This document shows positions 1 to 8,748 of a stretch of DNA of 23,598 bases, piece after piece. Source of the stretch: Gemmatimonadota bacterium. Lineage in GTDB: Bacteria > Gemmatimonadota > Gemmatimonadetes > Gemmatimonadales > GWC2-71-9. The DNA is taken from NCBI GenBank assembly GCA_017889745.1, contig JAGGAG010000075.1, forward strand, positions 1 to 23,598. The letters run 5' to 3'. The position numbers and the translations under genes were made by a program. The notes under the pieces are model-generated. The model had not been told where the DNA came from. It worked only from the letters and a program-made list of their open reading frames with translations, and ran no database searches. Position 1 is the stretch's first letter; each line of letters starts with the position of its first letter.

Positions 1-2119
1 TGCCGGCGAAGATGCCCTCGCTGAACAGGTCCTGGTACGTGTCCGACACGGCCGTGGTGTACGGATCCACGCCCGTATGGCCGGAGTAGACGCGGGCGAA
101 GAGCGACCCGGCCGCACTCGCCATGGTCACGCTCACCCGGGGCTGCAGGATGCCGTAGCCCTCCGTGACCCGCCGGAGCCGGGGATCGAAGTGCGGGCGA
201 TTCAGCGGATGGGCGATGATGCCAATCAGCTCCCGCGCCGCATTGCGCGGAAGGCGCGTATCGCTGTCCAGCGTGATGACGTAGCGAACCCCGGCAAGGA
301 GTTCCGGATCGCCGACATGCACCGTAAAGCTGGTGTCGCGGGCACCACGGAGGAGGCGGTTGAACTCCTCCAGCTTGCCGCGCTTGCGCTCCCACCCGAT
401 CCACGATCCCTCGCCTGCATTCCACTGCCGCACGCGGTGCAGCAAGTGGAAGGTGCCGGTGCGTCCCGGTTCGGCGCGCGCGTTGAGCTCGTCGATGCCC
501 TGGCGCGCCGCGGCAAGGATGCCGTCGTCGTCCGGCATCACGGCCGCCGGGGCGTCGGCGAAGTCGCTGAGGATGGCGAAGTGGATGTTCGGGTCGCTGT
601 TGCCAAGCGCCAGCACCTCGAGGTGCTCCAGCAACGCTTCGACACCTGCAACACTCGTCAACAGTGTGGGAATGACGACCATCGTACGGTGCTGGGCAGG
701 TACCCCGCCCAGGAACTCGATGCGGGGAAGGCGCCGCGGCGGTGACAGGTGAGCCAGGGTGCGCTGTACCACCGCGATGGCGAGCTCGGATGCCGGGAGC
801 AGCAGGAGCAGCGCGACGACCCCCTGCCACCAGCGGTCGCCGCCGGCCTGGCGCGCGTACGCAGCGCCGAGCGCAAGCAGCGCCGCGGTGAGGAGCGCGA
901 TGGAGCCCAGGTAGGCAGTGGTGGCGTGGGCGAAGACGAAGCGGCGCGCCCGACCGGCAACGCCGGGCTGGTACGACACGTCGATCTCGAGATCGCGCCG
1001 GCCCCTGCCGATCAGGTGATAGCCCACGTGCGCCGCGCGGTCGTCGGCCGACTTCCGCTCGGCGACCTCGCGCGCGCTTTCTACGCTGCGCAGGGCGACG
1101 CGCAGCTGCGCCTCGCCGCTGGGCTCCGCGAGTTCTTCCACGGCCTGCCGGTACCGGTCGCGGCTCTGGAAGTCCATGGCGCCGTAGACGGCGGCGGGAT
1201 CCCGCTGCAGCACCTGCTCGACCAGGCTGACGCTCTCGAAGTACAGCGTCCAGTCCAGCGACGAGCAGAAGCGAAGGCTGGTGATGGCGTTGCCGACCGA
1301 GACCTGCCCCATGGCCTGGGACTGATGCTCCGTGCGGATGACATCCTCGGCCGCCATGCCCTGGCCGGTGAGGCGCGCCTCGACTTCGGCACGGACGGGC
1401 GACACCAGGGGGCCGTATTCACGCATCCGCTGGAGCAGCCGGACCACGAAGGCCGTCTCGAGCTGCTGGGGTAGCGGACCGGCGGCGCCTGCCCCCACGA
1501 TCTGGTCCAGGTAGCGGTCGGCTTGCAGCCGCGACGCACGCCCTTCCAGCGTCTCCTCTGCGAGCCGGCGCAGGTTTTCAATGAGCGCCAGCTTGAGCAT
1601 GCTGGGCCACGCCCACAGCTCGCCGATGGTGAGCGGCGCCACCGTCTGGTAGGCGGACACGAACCGCACGAGCTGGACCCGATCCAGCCGGCCATCGGTA
1701 TGGCGGATCAGCTCCAGCGCCATGGCATAGATCCGGGCCATGCCCGCCATCTCGCGCGGCGCGAGCTTCGGCAACTCGCGGTAATACCGCCGCGGGAGGT
1801 CGTGCTGCACTCCGCGGATCTCGGACTCGATGAGGTGGAAGTTGTCGAGGAGCCACTCGGCGGCTGGGGAGAGGAACTCGCCGCGATGCACGTCGTCTGC
1901 AAGGATGCGGTAGGCGTCGCGCAGCACCCGGGCGTTCTCGTCCACCCGGCCGAAGAACTGGTGCCCGGTGTCGTCGCGGGCCCGCGCGAGGGTGAAGCTC
2001 GCGGCCAGCCCCCGGGCACGCTCCTCCAGGCGCTCGATGCTCAGCAGTTCGGCGCGAAGCGGGCTTTCACCCCGGGTGTGGCGGCGCGGGCCGAAGAGAT
2101 GGCGTAACCGGCCTACCAT
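1..2119 (-). CDS. ndvB: Cyclic beta-1,2-glucan synthase, N-terminal part (runs off left edge)
   Basis: About 706 residues are visible, and the reading frame stays open to base 1. Family members are very large (well over 2000 residues), so most of the protein lies outside. The N-terminal third is the helical region typical of the family, with stretches such as FFGRVDENARVLRDAY, HLIESEIRGVQHDLPRRYY and NAITSLRFCSSLDW. Two membrane helices follow at about 399-422 and 433-452. The glycosyltransferase-84 domain begins near residue 465 (RTMVVIPTLL) and carries the DxD-type motif LDSDT at 617-621. Known family members use UDP-glucose at the inner membrane to build cyclic periplasmic glucans, which are then trimmed by a C-terminal GH94 phosphorylase domain; that part is not visible here. 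I chose the ATG at 2119 because homology begins within about 15 residues of it. The ribosome binding site is weak. No internal gap or frameshift was seen. Confidence 0.9.
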   Translation of the reverse strand, partial: MVGRLRHLFGPRRHTRGESPLRAELLSIERLEERARGLAASFTLARARDDTGHQFFGRVDENARVLRDAYRILADDVHRGEFLSPAAEWLLDNFHLIESEIRGVQHDLPRRYYRELPKLAPREMAGMARIYAMALELIRHTDGRLDRVQLVRFVSAYQTVAPLTIGELWAWPSMLKLALIENLRRLAEETLEGRASRLQADRYLDQIVGAGAAGPLPQQLETAFVVRLLQRMREYGPLVSPVRAEVEARLTGQGMAAEDVIRTEHQSQAMGQVSVGNAITSLRFCSSLDWTLYFESVSLVEQVLQRDPAAVYGAMDFQSRDRYRQAVEELAEPSGEAQLRVALRSVESAREVAERKSADDRAAHVGYHLIGRGRRDLEIDVSYQPGVAGRARRFVFAHATTAYLGSIALLTAALLALGAAYARQAGGDRWWQGVVALLLLLPASELAIAVVQRTLAHLSPPRRLPRIEFLGGVPAQHRTMVVIPTLLTSVAGVEALLEHLEVLALGNSDPNIHFAILSDFADAPAAVMPDDDGILAAARQGIDELNARAEPGRTGTFHLLHRVRQWNAGEGSWIGWERKRGKLEEFNRLLRGARDTSFTVHVGDPELLAGVRYVITLDSDTRLPRNAARELIGIIAHPLNRPHFDPRLRRVTEGYGILQPRVSVTMASAAGSLFARVYSGHTGVDPYTTAVSDTYQDLFSEGIFAG

Positions 2120-2236
2120 GCCGCTGCGGGCCCAATCTGCATCGATACATCATGACCGAGTGACACGTGTGCGTATTTCACTCCTGTAATACACCGCCAG
2201 ACGCATGACGCTTCGGTCACCACCTGCGCAGTGTCG

Positions 2237-2860
2237 CTACAGTGAGAGGCGCAGTCCCACGGCCAACTCCCGGGTCCAGGTGGTGACCGGCTCGAAGAGC
2301 CCGGCGCTGCTCAAGGTCTCCGCATCAAAGGGGCTTCCGGCCACCCCGAGGCTTCCCGAGACGATGACGCCGACGCTCCCCGAGATCGGCACGCCCATGG
2401 TGATGGTCGCCGCGCCACCGAGGCGCGTCTGGGTGTCGATGATAGCATCACCGCTCCAGACCTGCAGCATCGGGCCGACTGCGAGGCGCACCGGTGTCGC
2501 CGGTCCGAGCGTTAGAACCTCATAGCTCGCCAGCAGGCGGACGTCGTAGAGCCTAAGGGCCGGATTGAGGCTGTAGGACGTACCGTCCGCGTAGCCGCCC
2601 AGGCCCGCCTTTGCGTACGACACATCGAGCGCGATGCCACCCGGTCCCAGTGTCCGCGCGACACCGAGATGAAGCCGGGTTGTCGGTGTCGGCTTGAACT
2701 GTTGCACGTCGCCCTCCTCGCCAGCCGCGGGCTTCGAGGCGCCGCCGAAGCCGGCGGCGCCTCCCCCCACGAAGACTGACCAGGGGCCCTGGGCCTGTGC
2801 CGGCAACGCGGTGCCGGCCATGAGCACCGCCAAGAGCAACAGGGGATGCGCGTAGCGCAC
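2237..2860 (-). CDS. Small outer-membrane beta-barrel protein
   Basis: A 207-residue protein with a clear signal peptide: hydrophobic residues 7-19, then a likely cleavage after AQA at 21-23. The mature part alternates polar and hydrophobic residues in strands separated by glycine-rich turns (for example RLHLGVARTLGPGGIALDVSYA and VRLLASYEVL). It ends in ELAVGLRLSL, a terminal strand of the kind recognised by the outer-membrane insertion machinery. This fits a small eight-stranded type barrel, but I cannot assign a named family. The start is GTG, preceded by a strong AGGAGGT site four bases upstream. It lies 34 bases downstream of the lipoprotein gene on the same strand, so the two are probably co-transcribed. 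Barrel topology is inferred from composition. Confidence 0.7.
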   Translation of the reverse strand: MRYAHPLLLLAVLMAGTALPAQAQGPWSVFVGGGAAGFGGASKPAAGEEGDVQQFKPTPTTRLHLGVARTLGPGGIALDVSYAKAGLGGYADGTSYSLNPALRLYDVRLLASYEVLTLGPATPVRLAVGPMLQVWSGDAIIDTQTRLGGAATITMGVPISGSVGVIVSGSLGVAGSPFDAETLSSAGLFEPVTTWTRELAVGLRLSL

Positions 2861-2894
2861 GGGACCTCCTGGTTAAGTCCGGTTTGGGTGGACG

Positions 2895-4118
2895 TCACTT
2901 CATCTCCAGCTTGACCCAGGCACTGGCGCCGGCCTTGTCGTTGAGCACGGTCCAGTTGGTGCCGCTGCGATAGCGCCCCGTGACCGAGTCGGACACCGCG
3001 ACGCCGATGATGTCGTCGGCCGTGGTGAAGAAGCTGTAGAGCGCGGCGAGCAGCCTGAACAGGGACGGTGCCGCCTCGAGTTTTCCGTTGATCCCGTTCG
3101 CGCTCTTCCACTGGCCCACGGCAGTGCTCACCGCCTTGAACAGCACACTGGCCCGGTCGGAGTCGGTCTTGATCTGGCACGCCGTGTCATCGTCCTCGTA
3201 GGCCATGATGGTGAACGGCACGCCCTTGTGGGCTACTGCCATGGCGTCGATTTGTGCCTTGGAGAAGAGGAGTTGACTGCCGGTCCAGAGCTTTTCGTCG
3301 CTGTCCCATGCGTACGGGTTCGTGGCGTGCTCGCCGATGCACTGGAAGGAGGCGAGATTCGCGTCGTCTCCCTTGGCGGCGGGCCCCATGATGTGGATCT
3401 CATACTCGGGGTCGCCCTTCAACCAGCTCTCAAATGACCCCACGAATTCGATGCGGCTCATGTACAGCCCCGGCGTGGGCGGCGTGACGTACCCCCCGCC
3501 CGTGCCGCCACATCCGTCCCCGTTGCAGGTCGCGGCCGCCACCTCGCCACGGGCACCGAAATCCTGCTCCGCCGGCTCCACCGCCAGGACCGGTGTGGAC
3601 GGCGGTGTGTCGGGACTCAGCACCATTCGCCGGCCCGCGAGGTCGTACGCCACCGGTGCCTCGCCATCGCGCTCGGCGGTGGCCACCAGGAGGTTCTCGC
3701 CGCCGGTCCAGGCGGCCCGGTGCGCCGGGACGGGGAAGTACATCTCGAGTGTTCCCGAACGGGTCGCGTCACCATCGACGTCCGCTTCCGGCTCCCCGTC
3801 ACTGGCGGCCAGTTCGCGCAGCCCGCGCCCGCCGTTCTCCTTCAGGTAGCGCTGGAAGTGCACCTTGCCCTCGCGGTAGGTGGAGCGATCCAGCGCCGAT
3901 TTCAGGTCGGCGCGAAAGGACGGGTTGCGCAACGCGCGCGCGGTGCGCCGGGCGAGGCGTTCGAGCCGTGCCTGGCCGATGCGGCCGCCCTGGACAATGA
4001 CCGGATCGGCGGCGCCGGGCGGTGATTCGTCGGGCGGGGTGGGGGCCGAAGGTCGCTCGGAACAGGCGGTGAGACCGGCCACGACCACCAGCGCCGGCCA
4101 CAGGCGTGTGAACTGCAT
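2895..4118 (-). CDS. Uncharacterised lipoprotein
   Basis: A 407-residue protein starting at the ATG preceded by GGAGGTG (complement of bases near 4121-4128). An in-frame extension exists upstream, but it lacks a signal sequence before this point and runs into the neighbouring permease gene, so I rejected it. Residues 1-18 form a lipoprotein signal with the lipobox LTAC and acylated Cys19, followed by a proline-rich linker. Residues 48-105 are a basic helical segment (LARRTARALRNPSFRADL). Residues 198-209 are a Cys/Gly-rich linker (CNGDGCGGTGGG), and residues 218-407 look like a beta-rich domain with conserved-looking aromatic and acidic residues. I do not recognise a characterised family; remote resemblance to DUF3103-type lipoproteins is only an impression. 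It probably forms a two-gene unit with the downstream barrel protein, suggesting a shared envelope role. Confidence 0.75.
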   Translation of the reverse strand: MQFTRLWPALVVVAGLTACSERPSAPTPPDESPPGAADPVIVQGGRIGQARLERLARRTARALRNPSFRADLKSALDRSTYREGKVHFQRYLKENGGRGLRELAASDGEPEADVDGDATRSGTLEMYFPVPAHRAAWTGGENLLVATAERDGEAPVAYDLAGRRMVLSPDTPPSTPVLAVEPAEQDFGARGEVAAATCNGDGCGGTGGGYVTPPTPGLYMSRIEFVGSFESWLKGDPEYEIHIMGPAAKGDDANLASFQCIGEHATNPYAWDSDEKLWTGSQLLFSKAQIDAMAVAHKGVPFTIMAYEDDDTACQIKTDSDRASVLFKAVSTAVGQWKSANGINGKLEAAPSLFRLLAALYSFFTTADDIIGVAVSDSVTGRYRSGTNWTVLNDKAGASAWVKLEMK

Positions 4119-4221
4119 AGGCACCTCCAGGGAGTGGGCCGGCGCCGGCATGGCGCAGGCGCGCACACAGTGCGTGGAGGGCGCGAACCCTTCGGCATCG
4201 GGGAAGTGCGGGGCGGAACGG

Positions 4222-4243
4222 AAAAAACCGCCGGGTGGCGGTT
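4222..4243 (-). terminator. Intrinsic terminator of the five-gene ABC operon
   Basis: Read on the minus strand, AACCGCC and GGCGGTT form a perfect 7-bp stem around a four-base loop, followed at once by a run of six T residues that overlaps the last two stem bases. It lies about 30 bases after the stop codon of the permease gene at 4274, which is where an operon terminator is expected. Confidence 0.8.
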
Positions 4244-4273
4244 CGGGATGGTACGGGCGCCGGCGGTGCGCTG

Positions 4274-5995
4274 CTACGCGTCGATCTCGCGGATCCGGCG
4301 GAGGCCGATGCGCAGCGCGATGAGGGTGCTCGCGAGACAAAGGACGGCCGAGGCCCCGAACATCACGGCCATGGGGAGGTCGAGCTCGAGCGGGACGCCG
4401 GCCTGGTTGGCTCGCACGAACTGAAGCACCGGCCGCGCCTCGAGGGCGATCACCACGCCCAGAAGGCACACGCTCGCCATCATGTACACGAGGCCGCCGA
4501 AGCTCGTCGGGATCTGGGCGGCGTTCTCGGTGTCGAACTGCGGAAACAGCGTCCCGAAACAGAGCGCCAGCGCGCTCGTCGCCAGGGTGTAGAGCGTAAT
4601 CGTCCCGATGCTCACCGCCATCATGAACGGCGAGGCCTGCAGCAGCACGTTCGTGACGCCGGTGATGAGCAGCGCCAGCACCAGCAGGGGCACCGTGCCC
4701 GTCCAGTACTTGCTCCACATCAGGGCCTCGAGGTCCAGCGGGCTGGAACAGAGCAGCCAGAGCTGCTTGCCCTCCAGCGACACCGACGGGAACACGAACC
4801 GCGCGGCGATGGCGGCAAGCACGAACCCGGCGAGCGCCAGGTTGAGGAAGACCACCATGGTGACGAGCAGCACCGAGACGCGCTCACCGGTGAAGAGCGG
4901 CAAGGCGCGAATGTTGAAGATGTAGACCAGCAGGAGCACAGCGAGCAGGATGAGCTGGCTCCACTGGGTCGTATCCCGGAAGAACAGCAGGACGTCCTTG
5001 ATGATGAACTCGCGCTTGGCCACCGGCAGGCCCCCGAGCAGTCGCGAGGCGATGCGCGGCCAGCGCTTGCCGCGTACGTACTGCTCGGCGCCCTCCTGCG
5101 CCTTGGTGAACCCGTTCCGGTACAGCCGCTTGTGGGCCAGAGCGCCGAGCACCACGAACGCGCCCGCGGTGCTCCACAGCAGCGCGATCGGCAGCGGGTC
5201 AGCCACCCGGTTGAGCCAGTTCATGATGATGTCCGCCGTCCACTCGGTCGGCAGGAACGGGCTCGTGGGGCTCTGCAAGGCGCCCAGGAAGTCGACCAGG
5301 TTCCGGAAGCCCTCCGGCCGCGCGAGCCGCTCCGGCTGCAGCACGCGCAGCGTCACCACCACGATCGCCATGGCGCCTATGGCCACGAGGCTCAGGAGGT
5401 CGCGTGTACGGCGGGCCGGGAAGACGTTCACCAGCACCAGGGTGATCACGGCGCCGAGGACGGCCGGCAGCAGGAGGAACGGCACGAAAGCGCCCAGCGC
5501 CACGAGCCAGAACCAGGGACCGCCGTCGTAGACGATGCCGTACGCCGTGAAGATCGGGATGGCCAGCAGCGCCACCATCCACGACGAGTGCGCCACCGTC
5601 TCGCCGAGCTTCGCGAGGTAGAGGCGCATCCAGTCGATCGGTGCCGCGATGAGCATGTCGAGGTCCTTCGCAAGGAAGAACGTCGAGAGCGCCGTGACGA
5701 GGTTGGACAGCAGCAGGATGGACGCGAACGCGAGCAGGATCACGCCCAGCATCTTCTGGGGCAGGAAGCTGCCGATTTCCGGCGCGCTCCGGGCGTACTT
5801 GAGCACCCGGTACGCCACGGTGAATACCGCCGACCAGAACCCCGCCGCCACCAGCGCCAGCAGCAGGAGCTTGAGCGGGGTGCCCGAATGCTCCTGCCGC
5901 ACGCGCGCCAGCGCGGTCCTCCACTTGGGCAGGAGGACCGTTCCGACACCCGGATCGGGCACCGGCACCACGAGCAGCTCAGCGGTCGAAGACAT
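4274..5995 (-). CDS. ABC transporter permease (ABC-2 / putative exporter type)
   Basis: A 573-residue, very hydrophobic polytopic membrane protein with roughly 12-16 membrane helices. Examples are LLLLALVAAGFWSAVFTVAYRV near the N-terminus, FLLLPAVLGAVITLVLVNVF in the middle and MFGASAVLCLASTLIALRIG at the end. The organisation resembles large single-chain export permeases (the putative ABC exporter group of Pfam), and the partner ATPase is encoded immediately upstream. I chose the ATG at 5995 (MSSTAELLVVPVPD), which overlaps the ATPase stop by 17 bases; a longer in-frame start would reach 122 bases back into the ATPase gene. The substrate cannot be read from the sequence. A long open frame on the opposite strand is a His/Arg/Gln-rich antisense shadow of this hydrophobic protein. 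Confidence 0.85.
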   Translation of the reverse strand: MSSTAELLVVPVPDPGVGTVLLPKWRTALARVRQEHSGTPLKLLLLALVAAGFWSAVFTVAYRVLKYARSAPEIGSFLPQKMLGVILLAFASILLLSNLVTALSTFFLAKDLDMLIAAPIDWMRLYLAKLGETVAHSSWMVALLAIPIFTAYGIVYDGGPWFWLVALGAFVPFLLLPAVLGAVITLVLVNVFPARRTRDLLSLVAIGAMAIVVVTLRVLQPERLARPEGFRNLVDFLGALQSPTSPFLPTEWTADIIMNWLNRVADPLPIALLWSTAGAFVVLGALAHKRLYRNGFTKAQEGAEQYVRGKRWPRIASRLLGGLPVAKREFIIKDVLLFFRDTTQWSQLILLAVLLLVYIFNIRALPLFTGERVSVLLVTMVVFLNLALAGFVLAAIAARFVFPSVSLEGKQLWLLCSSPLDLEALMWSKYWTGTVPLLVLALLITGVTNVLLQASPFMMAVSIGTITLYTLATSALALCFGTLFPQFDTENAAQIPTSFGGLVYMMASVCLLGVVIALEARPVLQFVRANQAGVPLELDLPMAVMFGASAVLCLASTLIALRIGLRRIREIDA

Positions 5996-6737
5996 GACCC
6001 AGTTCGAGCTCGGGCGTGCCGCCGGTGAGCCGGAGGAAGAGGTCCTCGAGGCTCGCGTCGCCGGCGGCGAACTGGTGCCGCAGCTCGGCCATGGTTCCAC
6101 AGGCGACGATCTTGCCGCCCTGGATGATGCCGATCCGGTCGCACATGTCCTCGGCGACCTCGAGTGTGTGCGTGCTCATGAGGATGGTGCCGCCGCGCGA
6201 GGTGAACTCGCGGAACAAGTCCTTGAGCAATCGCGCGCTCTTCGGGTCGAGGCCGACCATCGGCTCGTCGACCACGATCACCTCGGGCTGGTGGATCAGC
6301 GCGCTCGAGATGATCAGCTTCTGCCGCATGCCGTGACTGTACGACTCGGTGAGCTCGTCCTTCCACGGCGCCAGATCGAACAGCTTGAGCAGTTCGTCCA
6401 TGCGGCGCTCGATGGCCGGGCCCTCCTGGCCGTACAGCGCCGCGACGAACCGCAGGAACTCGGCGCCGGTGAGCTTGTCGTAGACGAACGGGCGGTCGGG
6501 GATGAAGCCCATCCGCGTCTTCGCCTTGCGCGGCTTGCGTTCCAGGTCGTCGCCGCCGATCTCGACCACGCCACTCGTCGGCTTGAGGATGCCGGCGATC
6601 ATGCGCAGCGTGGTGGTCTTGCCGGCGCCGTTGGGGCCAAGGAAGCCGAATAACTCGCCCGACGGCACTTCGAGATCGATGCCGTCGACGGCAGTGAAGC
6701 TGCCGTAGCGCTTGGTCAGGTTCGTGAGGCGTATCAT
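5979..6737 (-). CDS. ABC transporter ATP-binding protein
   Basis: A 252-residue nucleotide-binding subunit complete from the first strand (MIRLTNLTKRYG) onward. Walker A is GPNGAGKTT at 34-42 and Walker B is VIVVDEP at 153-159 with the D-loop GLD. The switch histidine is His190 in MSTH. The signature is the degenerate YSHGMRQK at 133-140 in place of LSGGQ, as is common in ABC-2 and DrrA/CcmA-like exporter ATPases. The protein should energise the permease encoded next. Its start overlaps the stop of the transglutaminase-like gene as ATGA (6734-6737), and its stop overlaps the permease start, so all three are probably translated from one message. Confidence 0.93.
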   Translation of the reverse strand: MIRLTNLTKRYGSFTAVDGIDLEVPSGELFGFLGPNGAGKTTTLRMIAGILKPTSGVVEIGGDDLERKPRKAKTRMGFIPDRPFVYDKLTGAEFLRFVAALYGQEGPAIERRMDELLKLFDLAPWKDELTESYSHGMRQKLIISSALIHQPEVIVVDEPMVGLDPKSARLLKDLFREFTSRGGTILMSTHTLEVAEDMCDRIGIIQGGKIVACGTMAELRHQFAAGDASLEDLFLRLTGGTPELELGHVFDR

Positions 6738-8248
6738 CGAGTCTTTTGCCGGGTCAGCCGTTCGGGCGCAAGCGATGCCGCGAGCGGCACGAGGTTAAGT
6801 GGATCGGCGGGTGCTCCCGCGACCAATCTGACATATCCCGCCCCGGCAGGGAACGTGCCGAAGCTCGGATCGGCCGGAACCCAGCCCCCCAGCTTCACTT
6901 CCGCCCAGGCGTGCCGGCCCCATCCGCGCTCCTGTGCTACGATCCCCGCAACAGGTCGCGCCTCGAGCCCCGCGGCGCGCGCCAGGGCCACGAACAGGAT
7001 CGCGCGGTCGGAGGCGTCTCCCTTGCGCGTCCGCAGCGCCCGGCGAGCATTGGGGAAGCCGGGATTCGGCGCCGTTGCCACTTCGGTCGCAACCCACGCG
7101 AGCAGCCGTTCGGTCATCCGGCGCGGGTCGCTTTCTCCCGCGACGATCCGCTCGGCCTGGATGCGCACGGCCCGGTCATCGCCGGGCACCAGCGCCTCGA
7201 TCGGCTCGGCCCGGGCCATGGTGCGGTCCATCGCGGCGGTGTCCAGCGACAGGAAGAGCGTGTCCCCGGACAGCCACTGGCTGCCGCCTGTCAGGTCAGC
7301 GCGCGCCCACCCGGCGCTGTCCTGGTCCACCCGCGCGAGCCGCACGAGCATCGACGGAATGGCCGCCGGCTTCGACGCGAGCACCGCGCTCGCCGGGCTG
7401 CGGGCGTCGCCGCGTGCGCCATTGGCAAACTGCTGGCGGTACGCATTGGTGGCGATCTCGAACGGCTGCCGTTCGGCGACCAGGCCCGGCAGCAATTCGC
7501 CCATCACCGGCAACCCGTCTTCGTCGACCCAGAGCGTCACCGGCGGCCCATCCCCGCGGCGCCCCAGCTGCCAGGCCCGCAGGGTGTCATACCGTGCGGG
7601 CTCCCAGCGCCCCGACTCCGGATTCATCGCGGCGCTGTCCGGCACTACCAGGGTCGAATCGGCGAGTACCGCGACGTCGACCGGAACCAGGGTACGCCGC
7701 AGCGGATCGACGAGGTCGATCTTCCGCAGCATGCCCTTGCCGGGCGCGCGGAGCGCAACCACGAGGAGGGGCAGCGCCGAGGTCGGGGCCTCGGTGCCAC
7801 TCCGTGCGCGCACCGTATCCGCGCGGCCGGGCCGCCCCTCCGGCCCCGACTGCCAGGCCATCGCGGAATCGCCCACCCGGGTGGCCCGGACCTCGGTCCG
7901 GGGGCCCGACTGCGAGCGTGACACCACGACGCCCAGGAAGCCGAGGCTGCGATCGAACGTGGTGCGGGAACGCTGGACGATCCGGAGGACGGTGTCCGCA
8001 TCCGGGAGCCGCAGGTCGATGAGCTCGGTGACGTCGACGGTGGTGAGCGTGGTGTCGAGCGTGAGCGAGGCAAAGCCCACGGTGCTGCCGGCGATGCTGA
8101 CGGTGTAGTACGCGGCGGCGGGCGAGACCCTCGCGATCACCGGCACCGCGCGCCGGCTGGCCGTGGGGAACCAGGTGCGCTGGGCAAGCCATGCGAGGGA
8201 CCCGATCCAGGCCACGAAGATGATCGTGCCGACGGCCCGCCGGTTCAG
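6734..8248 (-). CDS. Membrane-anchored transglutaminase-like protein lacking the catalytic cysteine
   Basis: About 504 residues if translation begins at the CTG at 8246-8248, which overlaps the upstream stop as CTGA. The first ordinary in-frame start is the GTG at 8213-8215 (493 residues), but that would cut into the N-terminal membrane helix (AVGTIIFVAWIGSLAWLA, about residues 5-22). The central region is a beta-rich extracytoplasmic domain without a recognised name. The C-terminal 120 residues are a transglutaminase-like core: ARRALRTRKGDASDRAILF, then GRHAWAEV and WVPADPSFG. His446 and Asp460 match the second and third triad residues. The position expected to be Cys (the C of the family's GDC motif) is Ala412. 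It may therefore be a non-catalytic, binding version of the fold. It is translationally coupled to the ABC ATPase, so it may act with the exporter on the outer side of the membrane. Confidence 0.75.
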   Translation of the reverse strand: MNRRAVGTIIFVAWIGSLAWLAQRTWFPTASRRAVPVIARVSPAAAYYTVSIAGSTVGFASLTLDTTLTTVDVTELIDLRLPDADTVLRIVQRSRTTFDRSLGFLGVVVSRSQSGPRTEVRATRVGDSAMAWQSGPEGRPGRADTVRARSGTEAPTSALPLLVVALRAPGKGMLRKIDLVDPLRRTLVPVDVAVLADSTLVVPDSAAMNPESGRWEPARYDTLRAWQLGRRGDGPPVTLWVDEDGLPVMGELLPGLVAERQPFEIATNAYRQQFANGARGDARSPASAVLASKPAAIPSMLVRLARVDQDSAGWARADLTGGSQWLSGDTLFLSLDTAAMDRTMARAEPIEALVPGDDRAVRIQAERIVAGESDPRRMTERLLAWVATEVATAPNPGFPNARRALRTRKGDASDRAILFVALARAAGLEARPVAGIVAQERGWGRHAWAEVKLGGWVPADPSFGTFPAGAGYVRLVAGAPADPLNLVPLAASLAPERLTRQKTR

Positions 8249-8748
8249 GATCGGAACTTTCGGATCGCCGCGTCCACGGTCGTCCGCTCCTCGTCCGTAT
8301 CGACGATTATGCGGAGGGTGTGGGGCGCATCCGCTCCCTGTCCCCGGCCGGGAAAGCTCTCGCCGAGCAGCTCGGCGGCATCCTCGATGGAGAGCCGCCC
8401 CGGCCCGACACCGATGAGGGGCGCGGCGATCCGCTCCAGCTGCCACGCAGCTGCCTGCTGCCAGGCCGAACGCAGCGCGCGCCGGATGACCTCACGGCCC
8501 CCCGACACTTCCGCGTCCTGCAGCACCAGGTGCACCACCAGGGGCGCCGAGAGGTCGCCGCCACCCGTCACCACCGCGGCACCGGCATTGAGCGGGGTCT
8601 GGACCTGGCAGAGCGCGGCGAAGCGCGCGCCAGCCTGCAGGTCCAGACGCTTCATCGCCGGTGTGAGTGGAGCGAGCGTGTCGTCGGCGGGGCGGAGGAT
8701 GGCATCAGCCTCCACGAAGGCGAGGTCGTCGACCACCACCTCGATCAT
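8245..8748 (-). CDS. Divergent macro-domain-like protein
   Basis: A 167-residue cytosolic protein. The opening (IEVVVDDLAFVEADAILRPADDTL, split at residues 2-25), the TGGGD loop at 61-65, the helical middle and the late segment LIGVGPGRLSIEDAA at 111-125 follow the order of a macro (ADP-ribose binding) domain, but the hallmark NAAN is replaced by RPAD and the glycine-rich GGGV loop is not recognisable. Binding of ADP-ribose is therefore uncertain, and the family call is by fold order only. Its start overlaps the TPR gene stop as ATGA (8745-8748), and an AAGGA lies upstream inside that gene. Its stop overlaps the next gene as CTGA. The coupling on both sides suggests a functional tie to the operon. 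Confidence 0.6.
   Translation of the reverse strand: MIEVVVDDLAFVEADAILRPADDTLAPLTPAMKRLDLQAGARFAALCQVQTPLNAGAAVVTGGGDLSAPLVVHLVLQDAEVSGGREVIRRALRSAWQQAAAWQLERIAAPLIGVGPGRLSIEDAAELLGESFPGRGQGADAPHTLRIIVDTDEERTTVDAAIRKFRS

Noticed and set aside
77..2107. Three plus-strand open frames in the first 2.1 kb
   Set aside because: The minus strand encodes a continuous cyclic glucan synthase N-terminus with recognisable motifs over the whole stretch.
4235..6028. Long plus-strand open frame (597 codons) opposite the ABC permease
   Set aside because: Its His/Arg/Gln/Glu-rich composition is what the complement of a hydrophobic membrane gene gives in GC-rich DNA; the minus strand has a coherent permease with a partner ATPase and a terminator.
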